Assembly (NCBI GenBank): GCA_963662155.1
Contig: OY759269.1
Span: 11,220,574 to 11,284,573, forward strand
Direction of reading: 5' to 3'
DNA: 64,000 nucleotides
Origin: Lamellibrachia columna
Taxonomy: Eukaryota; Annelida; Polychaeta; Sabellida; Siboglinidae
Shown here: positions 1 to 9,963 of the stretch, piece by piece
Position numbering within the stretch: the stretch's first letter is position 1
Layout of the letters: every line of letters begins with the position of its first letter
The notes under the pieces: model-generated
Seen by the model: the letters and a program-made list of their open reading frames with translations, nothing else
What the model was told of the DNA's origin: nothing
Database searches by the model: none
Translations under genes and position numbers: made by a program

Positions 1-189
1 GTACTATTCCTATACAAACTGAGGATTCTGCAAACTTACAATTACAAGATTACAGTATTCCATTTGACATTAAAATAAAGCAACAGCACATTAGAGACAC
101 AGTGCCTCAGCTTTCGGGTGCAGCAATTGTTTTCAATGTTTCTTGACGTGCACACCTTCGTTATTACTACATTTTGTAAAGTAAAGTAC
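1..189 (-). pseudogene. Fragment of cysteine-rich gene intron 3, cut at exon 3 donor
   Basis: This matches 36,805-36,993 almost perfectly and matches 28,706-28,922 more loosely. The latter is the intron between exons 3 and 4 of the cysteine-rich gene. Homology stops within a few bases of the exon 3 splice donor and is replaced by tetranucleotide repeats, so exon 3 and everything upstream of it are missing here. A matching last exon may lie just left of the window. Confidence 0.7.
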
Positions 190-391
190 CCACTCACCCA
201 CTCACTCACCGACCGACCGACTGACCCACCCACCCACCCACCCACCCACCCACCCACCCACCCACCCACCCACCCACCCACCCACCCACCCACCCGCCCA
301 CCCACCCACCCATAGACCCACAGACCGAACGACCGACCCACCGACCCACCCACCGACCCACCCACCGACCCACCGACCCACCGAACGACTG
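190..391. repeat. CCCA/CCGA tetranucleotide tract, A1
   Basis: A near-perfect (CCCA)n run with interspersed CCGA units. The long Pro/Thr or Gly/Val/Trp reading frames here are by-products of a 4-bp period and not genes. In A2 this part has only a few CCCA units. Confidence 0.95.
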
Positions 392-760
392 ATTGGAAGT
401 TAAAATGAAATAATTAATACGCTGTAGTATCAAAATCAGCAAAAACATGTACATTGTCATAAGGAGGTATTATTCTAAGGGGATATTGTCCTAGGGGATA
501 TAGTTCTGGCGCATATTGTCCCAGGGGTGATTGTCTACGAGGATTTTTGTCCGTAGGGATTATGACCTATCATCATGGTAATCAGGGTTTGTGTGGAGCG
601 CAATACCTCGGCGGTAACAGCGCCGGACGGGGAATCGAGAGGACCGGAGTTAGATTCCAACATGCCGCTATGTCAACCATTGGGAAACTTGTTCTCCGCA
701 CGTTGTCCTTGTCTTGTGGAAGAGACAATCAATGTCTTTAGTTCCTTCTGTTCGGTGTCT
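392..760 (+). mobile_element. A1-specific insert with tRNA-derived SINE (about 575-748)
   Basis: This segment interrupts the tetranucleotide tract in A1 and is absent from A2. Its second half resembles the body of the SINE at 59,150-59,386 in the opposite orientation. Shared pieces are a B-box-like gttagattcc, then tgggaaacttgttc, and cttgtggaagagacaatc, aligned with the other copy's ggttcgattcc, cttgggcaatttcgttc and tttcggaagagacac. The A-box part is degenerate. The first half (392-540) has no recognised identity. Confidence 0.6.
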
Positions 761-1092
761 ACCGACCGACCGACCGACCGACCGACCGACCGACCGACCG
801 ACCGACCGACCGACCGACCGACCGACCGACCGACCGACCGACCGACCGACCGACCGACCGACCGACCGACCGACCGACCGACCGACCGACCGACCGACCG
901 ACCGACCGACCGACCGACCGACCGACCGACCGACCGACCGACCGACCGACCGACCGACCGACCGACCGACCGACCGACCGACCGACCGACCGACCGACCG
1001 ACCGACCGACCGACCGACCGACCGACCGTCCGACCCACCCACCCACCCACCCACCCACCCACCCACCCACCCACCCACCGATCGACCGACAG
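761..1092. repeat. (ACCG)n tract, A1
   Basis: About 270 bp of uninterrupted ACCG followed by CCCA units and a short ACCG tail. All three frames on both strands stay open, giving Pro-Thr-Asp-Arg or Gly-Arg-Ser-Val artefact ORFs. A2 has a longer, uninterrupted tract. Confidence 0.97.
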
Positions 1093-2085
1093 ACTCAACG
1101 TTTCAAAGACTGCAAGGGCGGCTCTATGAAAAAGGTGTATACTGTAGATGGCGTGATCGACTGACTTGTCTACAATATTACTGAGTCACACGCGTCAAAT
1201 GTGATCAATTATCTTCTCTTCGCTCGCCTTTCAATAACTGGCGCTTTTTGTACAAATTTACATAACTTGTCCTGACAGATGTCGTTCTTTTGAAATCGTA
1301 ACTTCACCTATCCAACGGGTGAGTTTTCATTTATATGTTTCGTATATATTGTTACGAGTTGTAGAGGATAAGCGACGGGACTTGTGAAGGGACATATGTC
1401 AGGTCGTACAATAAAACTACGACAATTAAGACATGTAATATGGTTGAGATATTATCAACGCAGTCAGTTTAACATTTCGCGTCCTCGGGTAAATGTTGGC
1501 ACATTAATTATGTAATGTTGAAACATTACGCCACATTCACTTTGCACGGTGTCACTTGTTCATCTACTACTGCTGGTACTATTGATAAAGGAGGGCGACT
1601 ACCAAAGAAGGCAGGGGCTGTGGAACATTCACTTTGCACGGCGTCACTTGTTCATCTACTACTGCTGGTACTACTGATAAAGGAGGGCGACTACCAAAAA
1701 AAGCAGGTGCGGTGAAACAGCTTGGTCGCAAGAAAAGGTACAGACTGGGTTAAGAACGATATGGGGAAGGCAGAGAAGGAAGATAACTGGATGGAAAAGG
1801 TTGTCGATCGGGATCAGTTGACATTGCAATGGCCGAAGCAGTGCAGCAGTACAATAACCATTCAGTCTCAACCGTCTAACAGGAACTACGTGAAAGTACG
1901 GATTCTGTATTTACATTCGTGTATTTGGTTAGTGATTACACGTCAATTGTGTGACCATACATTACGAGTTCAGTGCTACGCAAGCAACTATAGGAAGATG
2001 GGATACTATACACATGCATAGAAGGGCGAATAAAACTCCCCAATTTTGGGAACGGCCTTACGTGACATCGAACAACAGTACTCTT
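1093..2085. other. Unassigned, with about 92-bp tandem duplication
   Basis: No gene is recognised. A segment starting attcactttgcacgg is duplicated in tandem at about 1,535-1,626 and 1,627-1,718. A2 has only one copy at the corresponding place (near 37,995), so this change happened after A1 and A2 separated. A 99-codon open frame at 1,722-2,021 exists in both copies but has no recognisable motif. Confidence 0.6.
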
Positions 2086-3403
2086 GATCGACAGGCGGGT
2101 GCTCCAAACACTAAACCACCGCTCCTCCACATGTATACCCTAGTATTACACTGCTCCAAACACTAAACCACCGCTCCTCCACATGTATACCCTAGTATTA
2201 CACTACTCCAAACACTAAACCACCGCTTTTCCACATGTATACCCTAGTATTACACTACTCCAAACACTAAACCACCGCTCCTCCACATGTATACCCTAGT
2301 ATTACACTACTTCAAACACTAAACCACCGCTCCTCCACATGTATACCCTAGTATTACACTACTCCAAACACTAAACCACCGCTCCTCCACATGTATACCC
2401 TAGTATTACACTACTCCAAACACTAAACCACCGCTCCTCCACATGTATACCCTAGTATTACACTACTCCAAACACTAAACCACCGCTCCTCCACATGTAT
2501 ACCCTAGTATTACACTACTCCAAACACTAAAGCACCGCTCCTCCACATGTATACCATAGTATTACACTACTCCAAACACTAAACCACCGCTTTTCCACAT
2601 GTATACCCTAGTATTACACTACTCCAAACACAAAACCACCGCTCCTCCACATGTATACCCTAGTATTACACTACTTCAAACACTAAACCACCGCTTTTCC
2701 ACATGTATACCCTAGTATTACACTATTCCAAACACTAAACCACCGCTGCTCCACATGTATACCCTAGTATTACACTACTCCAAACACTAAACCACCGCTT
2801 CTCCACATGTATACCCTAGTATTACACTACTCCAAACACTAAACCACCGCTGCTCCACATGTATACCCTAGTATTACACTACTCCAAACACTAAACCACC
2901 GCTCCTCCACATGTATACCCTAGTATTACACTACTCCAAACACTAAACCACCGCTGCTCCACATGTATACCCTAGTATTACACTACTCCAAACACTAAAC
3001 CACCGCTCCTCCACATGTATACCCTAGTATTACACTACTCCAAACACTAAACCACCGCTGCTCCACATGTATACCCTAGTATTACACTACTCCAAACACT
3101 AAACCACCGCTTCTCCACATGTATACCCTAGTATTACACTACTCCAAACACTAAACCACCGCTCCTCCACATGTATACCCTAGTATTACACTACTCCAAA
3201 CACTAAACCACCGCTCCTCCACATGTATACCCTAGTATTACACTACTCCAAACACTAAACCACCGCTCCTCCACATGTATACCCTAGTATTACACTACTC
3301 CAAACACTAAACCACCGCTGCTCCACATGTATACCCTAGTATCACACTACTCCAAACACTAAACCACCGCTGCCCCACATGTATACCCTAGTATCACACT
3401 ACG
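2086..3403. repeat. 52-bp satellite array, 25 units, A1
   Basis: Twenty-five head-to-tail units of 52 bp begin with ctccaaacactaaaccaccg, with start positions such as 2,102 and 2,154 exactly 52 apart. Variation is mostly at one position (cctcc, gctcc, tttcc or ttctcc). The left edge (2,086-2,130) matches the reverse complement of a SINE tRNA head: cgacaggcgggtgctc followed by accaccgctc, as at 59,350-59,386. The array ends at the junction ctacgtagtatttcc. Confidence 0.93.
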
Positions 3404-3569
3404 TAGTATTTCCAACATTACTTGTCGTGGCCATCCTTCATATAAGTCTTCTCGCGTCACAAGTCGTTGACGTTTTATCACCCGTATGAAACATCGTTTA
3501 AATATTGTGATCCACATTTGAAGTAATATATTTTACTTGATCAAGTCATGATGAAGAAAAAATCAGTGG

Positions 3570-5065
3570 AAAATGAGTAAGCTGAAAATTGACAAAGCAA
3601 CGTATGAGAAACTAAAGAAGGATCCGACCAGAAAGTAAAAGGAATAATTAATCAGAGTGTTAAATGCACTGGAGAAGGAGGGAAAGATCACACAAAGCCA
3701 ATATTGGTATTTAAACCCAACCCTAGAATAAAGTACCACGGATATATGGCTCTCCGAAGATCCACAAAGCAGGTGTCATACTCAGGCCTATTGTGGAATA
3801 CACACGGACAATAACATACAGAATGTCCAGATTATTGGCAAGCGTACTACAACCAATACAATTCACAAGAACTGGTGATGGAAATAATATGACTAAAAGT
3901 GGAAAAGGGATAATCGTTCGTTTTGAAATATGATGTTTTGTCACTGTTCACGAAAACACCTAATAAAGAAACAAGTGAAATTAATAGGGAGAGAATAGGA
4001 AACAACTGGACACTCAAAGTAGGTAGTATTATTGAGATGTTTACAATTGTACTGTAAACTACGTACTTCAGATTTGGAGTAGATATTTACCAACAGAAAT
4101 TTGGTGTAGCCATGGGCAGTCCAGTATTCCCCATTGTTTTGAACTTGTACATGGAGTATTTGGAGAAAAAGTCATTGCCAAGGCCCCAGATGATTGCAAG
4201 CCAAGGAAGTGGAAGCGGAACATGGATGATGTCATTTATCTAGTGCACACATTGAAGACAGAGGAATTACAACAGCATATGGACACGGTTGACCCTATAG
4301 GTAGCATAAGATCAAAAAGAGATGAGGAAGAAAACAACAACCTGCCATTCCTTGATACAAACATTACCAGGAAGAATGATGGCAGTTTGAAGTCCTTAGT
4401 TTACAGAAAGAAGGCCCAAACTGACCAGTATCTGAACTTCACGTCCCACCACCCTGATAACTTCCGAGGAAAGGGGACATGAATGAGGAAGAAGAACACC
4501 TAAAATGAGCCTTTAGAAGGTGGGGCTATCCTTCTTGGGCTTTTAAAAAGAGACAAATGCAAATAAGAGAAAAACAGCAGATGTTGAAGAAAAGACAACA
4601 ACTACAGAAACCGGGTTGTCATCCCATAGGTAGAAGGTGTCCCAGATAGGGTTGGTCGGGTCCTATAGAAATACAGGAGGGGGGTTACAGCCAAGCGCCA
4701 CACTGAAACATTTGTTGGTGCAACTTAAGGAAAAAGTAGAACCAGGAGAACATGGTGAAGTAGTCTACCAAATACCGTGTAAGAGTTCTTAACAGTTTTT
4801 TTTAAGATCAAACTAAATGAACACATGAAAGATGTAGAGATTGCACAAATAGAACAATACACGTAGAGCGAAAGGAAGTCCGATCATACAGACTACACAA
4901 CCTCCGAAAACCATATCCTAGACTGGGAGGGAGTATAAATGGTAGACAGGGATTTTCACTGAAGGAGAAGACTCGTGAATGAGGTCATATTATTGATATG
5001 CACGACCAATGCATCGATCAATAGAGACGAGAGCCCATCTTGTTAATATGTACTCGATTATATGA
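3570..5065 (+). pseudogene. Degenerate Penelope-like element (RT plus GIY-YIG remnant), A1
   Basis: Reading across frames, the translation gives the usual order of Penelope-like element motifs. These are KLKIDKATYEKLKKDPTR, then an IYGLPKIHKAGVILRPIV-like block (about 3,735-3,800), FGVAMGSPVFPIVLNLYMEY (about 4,100-4,165), then RNMDDVIYLVH where intact elements have the catalytic Y-x-DD, then LPFLDTNITRKNDGSLKS and YRKKAQTDQYLNFTSHHP. Downstream weak echoes of the GIY-YIG endonuclease domain remain (ILDWEGV near 4,920; INRDES near 5,020). Several stops and frameshifts show it is dead. Family assignment is from motif order, not a database match. Confidence 0.85.
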
Positions 5066-5090
5066 TTTATGTTGGACTACCTTAATGGAA

Positions 5091-5205
5091 AACGAACATT
5101 TCATAGCCGCATTGCTGCGAAAACGGCGTGAATAGTGTTGGCCGTTTGACATAAACAAATCAGTCGTTGATCAGAAAGTCATTCATTTTATGTAGTGCGC
5201 ATATG
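5091..5205 (+). repeat. Interspersed repeat of about 110 bp, A1 copy
   Basis: The block from aacgaacatttcatagccgc through gaaaacg, ggccgtttga, ataaacaaatcagtcgt to attcatttt recurs in A2 (40,890-41,005), C1 (25,900-26,010) and C2 (34,625-34,720). The A and C blocks are otherwise unrelated, so this is a dispersed family. Here it directly follows the Penelope remnant and may be its 3' end. Confidence 0.7.
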
Positions 5206-7470
5206 TTAAACAAGAACTGTCGATGAGAGCGAGTTAGAAGAACGGTATAAATATGTTGCGCGCTGTCTTATATTGGGTGGTGGTTTGAAGAACTAACACA
5301 TACAATTATTTTTGGACTTATGAGTCCACTCCTTAGGATTTATGAGACCACCCCTTAGCACTTTTGTGATCACCACTTAGGCCGTATGCGATCACCACTT
5401 ATGACTTATGACGCCACCCCTTAAGATTTATAAAACCATCTAGTCCTGGGGCTGTTCTGGAAATTTTGGTTTTCGTTGCACCCCCCCCCCCCCCCCGTCA
5501 ACATAGGTTTCTTTATATTTTCTTATTATTTGAACTATAAACTAATAATTTTCAAACATTAACCTAAGTTTGAGGTGGCCGTGCTACTAGAAAAACGACA
5601 TTTATCATGAGTTGTTGGCAAAAATTCTCAGAAATAGATGAAATCACAAAACAGGTCATAAATAAAATAATTTAACTTGAATCATTTTATAAATTCACGG
5701 ATATATAAATAAGTGAATGTGCAACAGCACTTTGTCTCGAAAAATTTAATTTTCAGTAGTAAATATGATAGCATAGTTTACATTGGGTTCATGTAGGTCA
5801 TTGTCGTGTCTACCTTGATTGTCTGCAGGATGTGCTGTCACAAGGTACCACATTAACAATGACAAGGGGTACTGCTGAGTTCTGGCAGATATATATTTTG
5901 TCTCTGGATAATTACCAAGAAACGTCGAAAGAGTTGAGGTGTTGATCTCAAGACAGAAATTTACTTATTGGATGTTTTACCCACATCCAAAGAAGTAAAT
6001 GTTTTCAGCTCCATCTTTGGTATTGGTGCATATAAGTCCCTTGTCCATCTGTGTCCAACCCATATACATAAATAGAACACCCGTTAGTAAAACAAGACCG
6101 CTGAGCTCTTATCAGTTGACACATGATAAAGTGATGCCGGCATGGACCAGTGACATTCATGCTGCTGCACGGCAAGAACCCACTGGAGGCCCAGTGTTTA
6201 TACTGTACAGCACCCAGTCTTCATCATATATCTATAGATATACCGTACTAATAAGAGATTATTAATATATAGCTATATATACCTAATACCTTATTACGTG
6301 CACAATCTATCCATGCACCTTGTATATCAAATATCATAACATATTATCTATAACAGTAGCACCACTAAACATGATCAAAACTGAACTTTGAAGTGCTCTA
6401 TACATGTATTAGCTAATGACTGCAAGTGGTCAAAATCTCATTAAACCCTGTTGAAAATTCTTCTCTAAGGTCCCACAAATATATCTTCCAACACATTTCC
6501 CGTTTTATGACTCAATTAATGTAACTTGTTACAATTTCATGACTGAATACGAATAAGGGGATACAGTTCTATCCAGAACGAGTGAAAACATGTGAATGTA
6601 TGCGATCTTTGCATATGATCTTTAAAACTAGAAAACTATATTTTTTTGCCGATTTTTTTACCATATCAGGTCAGCAATAATTTAATAGTTTATTCTGTGA
6701 TTTCATCAAAGGTAAATAACACACGTGCAAAACGAGCGAGTATGTTGCAGTGGATATTAGATAGGTTTGATTTTTCGCGAGATGGTTCTAAAGCGATACA
6801 AGCGGGAAAATGAATCGAGGAATAACGTTTAAGACAGAAACAGTTGTAGTTAAGCAGCCAAACTGTTTAGTGTAGCTCACTAAGTTAGAACGCCCACCCA
6901 CATTTTAGTGCTAGGCGCAGCAGTAAGAATTACCCTTATATTGTCCAAACGCTCAGAAAATGTCGCTATTAACATAAGTCGTAATTAGGCTAAAGTTCAA
7001 CCGGGTTTGTTGCGTAATGTAACTTAAGCGGGTTTTACGAGTCTAACTCGAAACCAAACCGACCGACCAGTCCAATTGCCAGCAGTCCAGGAGGTAGAGA
7101 TGTACCTCAATTGTTCAATCCATTTTACCTTATAATAACAAAACAGTTCAGGCAGTTTTTGTTGATGGTATCTTTGTCAAACAGGATGCTTCGGACGAAA
7201 TGTATTCACGACATGTACATTCGTTCGTATAATGCAATTTACAATGATTTTCCGTGAGAATTCTTCTAGGTTTTTTTGTCACATAATGTTGTAGGCCTGG
7301 TCAATGTCGGCTGTGGTCAGAGTTCGGTATCCGTTTAGCTTTCGTTCTTCTTCACGGAGTTTGTTGTTGTTGTTGTTGTTGTTGTTTTTGGGGAGCAGTG
7401 ATGTAGTGTTATCTAATGATGTAGTTCTGTCTAGTTTGGAGTACGAATTAATGAGACTCGTCTTTTTCAG
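5206..7470. other. Unassigned intergenic or intronic DNA, A1
   Basis: AT-rich sequence without a supportable exon. It holds short diverged repeats of a cttatgag/accaccccttag type (5,315-5,430), a C16-17 run near 5,481 (C8 in A2) and a (TTG)n tract (7,361-7,388). The open frame at 5,999-6,265 is identical in the A2 copy but has no recognisable motif or signal peptide. The upstream exons of the A gene, including its start codon, may lie here but I could not identify them. Confidence 0.5.
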
Positions 7471-7525
7471 CCCCATGGAGATGGAAAGCCTGGAATGCTC
7501 GGACCAAATGGCATCAGAATATCAC
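7471..7525 (+). CDS. Candidate upstream exon with four collagen-like triplets, A1
   Basis: A good acceptor (gtctttttcag) and donor (cac|gtacgt) bound 55 nt. Read from phase 0 the exon gives PHGDGKPGMLGPNGIRIS with four Gly-X-Y triplets and ends in phase 1, which fits the next exon. In A2 the one base change is synonymous in this frame (AAT to AAC) but not in the competing ATG-initiated frame. The exon is short and the reading is tentative. Confidence 0.35.
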
Positions 7526-7831
7526 GTACGTTCGCATTTGTTTATGAATCTTGCATCTTGAATCTCCAGATACAACTTTCGTACTCCATTGCAACCACGC
7601 TACTGATCGCTTCTAAATAGAGAAAATGTCATAATCAATTATTATATATCGTGATTCAATTTTAATAGACACCAAAATCGTTATTTACAGATGACAACAG
7701 CGAAACTGTATTTAATTTGTTTTAGTTGCATTTCATTTAACTTATTTCTGTATTCATTTTATTGATTAGTTATATAATTGATTCGAGTTGTGTTGTTCTC
7801 CTGTCCGTTGTATCAAATGGTCTCCTTGCAG

Positions 7832-7939
7832 CAATCTCGCAGGAGGACGTGCAACGATTCAAGACGATGGTAATCACGGTCACTCAAAACGCGAGAACCA
7901 AAATGGAAGACGCAGCCCACCGCGCTACAATAGCTATTG
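7832..7939 (+). CDS. A-gene exon a (36 codons), copy A1
   Basis: Acceptor ctccttgcag and donor attg|gtaaac. The phase-1 frame reads ISQEDVQRFKTMVITVTQ and continues to a helical end at ATIAIG. A2 differs by one replacement, His to Asn. No family recognised. Confidence 0.65.
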
Positions 7940-9932
7940 GTAAACCTCTGTTTGTTGTTTGTTTCACCGTAGCCAATGACATCGATCGGCCTTGTTCAAT
8001 ATCGATCCCGCTGCTAACATTGCAATACCTCGTTCTGTACATAGCCGGATTAACAATACGGGGGGGGGGGGGGTTACCGAGTGCGTGAAAGACGAACATC
8101 GACACGCGAAAACATTACAAGAACATACACTATAAACTCCTCCGCTAAAGGCAAACATACGACAGTGGTTGACGATGTCGAGGCCGCGATCACATACTGG
8201 TGTTTTTAATGCGCCATTTGTGCATCAGATGTCCGATTTCTTAAAAAAACATTATATATTCTTAACTGTCTGAAGGAACTAGAAGCAGAGATCGGCCCAA
8301 CCTTAAATACAAAGATATAGTGAAGCGAAATTTGAAGAAAACAGGTATACACTCAGAGCAGTGGTACGCACTTGCTCAAGACAGACAGATCTGGAGATGA
8401 TTACTGCAATGTGAATTGCAGTAATCTGTCTGACAGCGAGAGAGACGCTGTTGTATTCTCGCAATTGCCATCTGTACTATACCGGTGATATCACTTTAAT
8501 TAGGGTTTTTGTTTCTAGGAAGTGAACAGTTGACTAACCTGAACTCGATTGGCGGAGACATGATTGCCCTTCACGAAACCGTTCACCAACTGCTAATCCG
8601 CGGAGAGTTGATGGTCACTCTCGCGTTCCTTGTTGGTAAGTCGCTCAACACCGACGTGAAGACAACCAAGCGACATTCGCGCTACGATTGCAGCGTTTCG
8701 TGTTAAATGTGAAATGTTACATGTGAAATGTCAAATGTCAAATGGGAATGTGCAACGATTTTCATTGACTGAATCATTTTACGACACTGATGTTGATTAT
8801 TATTATTATTATTACCGGTTACTATTATTAATATAATTATATTTGTTGTTGTTGTTGTTTATCATTATTGCTACTAAAATTTGTACAGCTCAATATCCGG
8901 GATTCATCTTGGTTGGCTACTATCACTCACCCCATACAGTTACTGCTGGCGACATGGATATGGGTTTTCATCAGCAGTATGAATGGAGATCAAAGTATAA
9001 TCGCAACATTTTGTTGCAAACATTTCACCCTAAGTTTGGCACCTGTATTCAAGCTTTAAATGGCTCTATGCAGTTTTATTTATGTCATAAGCTGTGATTT
9101 AGAATGAAATCAACAAAACGCTTATGACAGATCAGTGGCGCCACGTAGAGGATAGAACCCGCACTACAGCGCATAATATGGAGGAAACTTTTTGATTTTC
9201 GTAACAATAATGTGCGAATTGTTTTACCTATTTCCGTAATATGTGTCTATTAATTAATTGGCAAACTCCAACTGGGTATCGCGCCAATGGTTTGTATCTA
9301 TTCTGCGAGCTTTGGGTACGACCCAACAGTTCTAAGCTAGAACTAAACAACCATGATTCACAACAGCCCATACTATGGAGGGAATTGTTTTATTCTCGGA
9401 GCATCAATATGCGAATTGCTATACGTATTTCCGTAATATTCTAATATACAATAAGAGACTATCCAAGCTAGAACTAAGCTATGGTTCACAATTGTTCGCT
9501 GTTTACAATGGGTTCATTCGTGTCGCGGTTGATGACAGTGTGAATGTCTGACAGGATTCGTTGGAGAAGAACGATGCAGGGACATCTCGCCGGAAGACAT
9601 CAAGAGACGTACGTACACGAACCCGATTCCTTCTCTCGTTTGCAACGACTCACAATCATTCACACATGCTATTATCGTAGATACGTACCAGGTTAAACAT
9701 GAGCCAATTTCCACCTGTCCCGTCGCACAGATTTCCCGTCGGTGTTCTGGATTTGGGGAGCAATACTGCCGTCTCCCGTTTTATTACCGATTTATTTTAA
9801 ATGGAATAATCACGATAGTATACATATTTTGCTTTGTTCATTCCACAAATATAAAATATGATGATACGTTTATAACTTTTGAAGCTCGCATTCTTTTGAT
9901 GCGACGCAGATTTCTACGTTTTAATTTTCAGC

Positions 9933-9963
<31 letters not shown>

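Noticed and set aside
575..1184. Long Pro-Thr-Asp-Arg and Gly-Arg-Ser-Val open frames over the ACCG tracts (also 36,918-37,647)
   Set aside because: A 4-bp repeat without stop triplets leaves all frames open on both strands; lengths track repeat number only.
2086..3403. CRISPR-like array
   Set aside because: The 52-bp units are contiguous with no unique spacers, and the context is an animal genome.
5999..6265. 88-codon frame identical in both A copies
   Set aside because: Identity is expected from the recent duplication; no signal peptide, domain or splice context was found.
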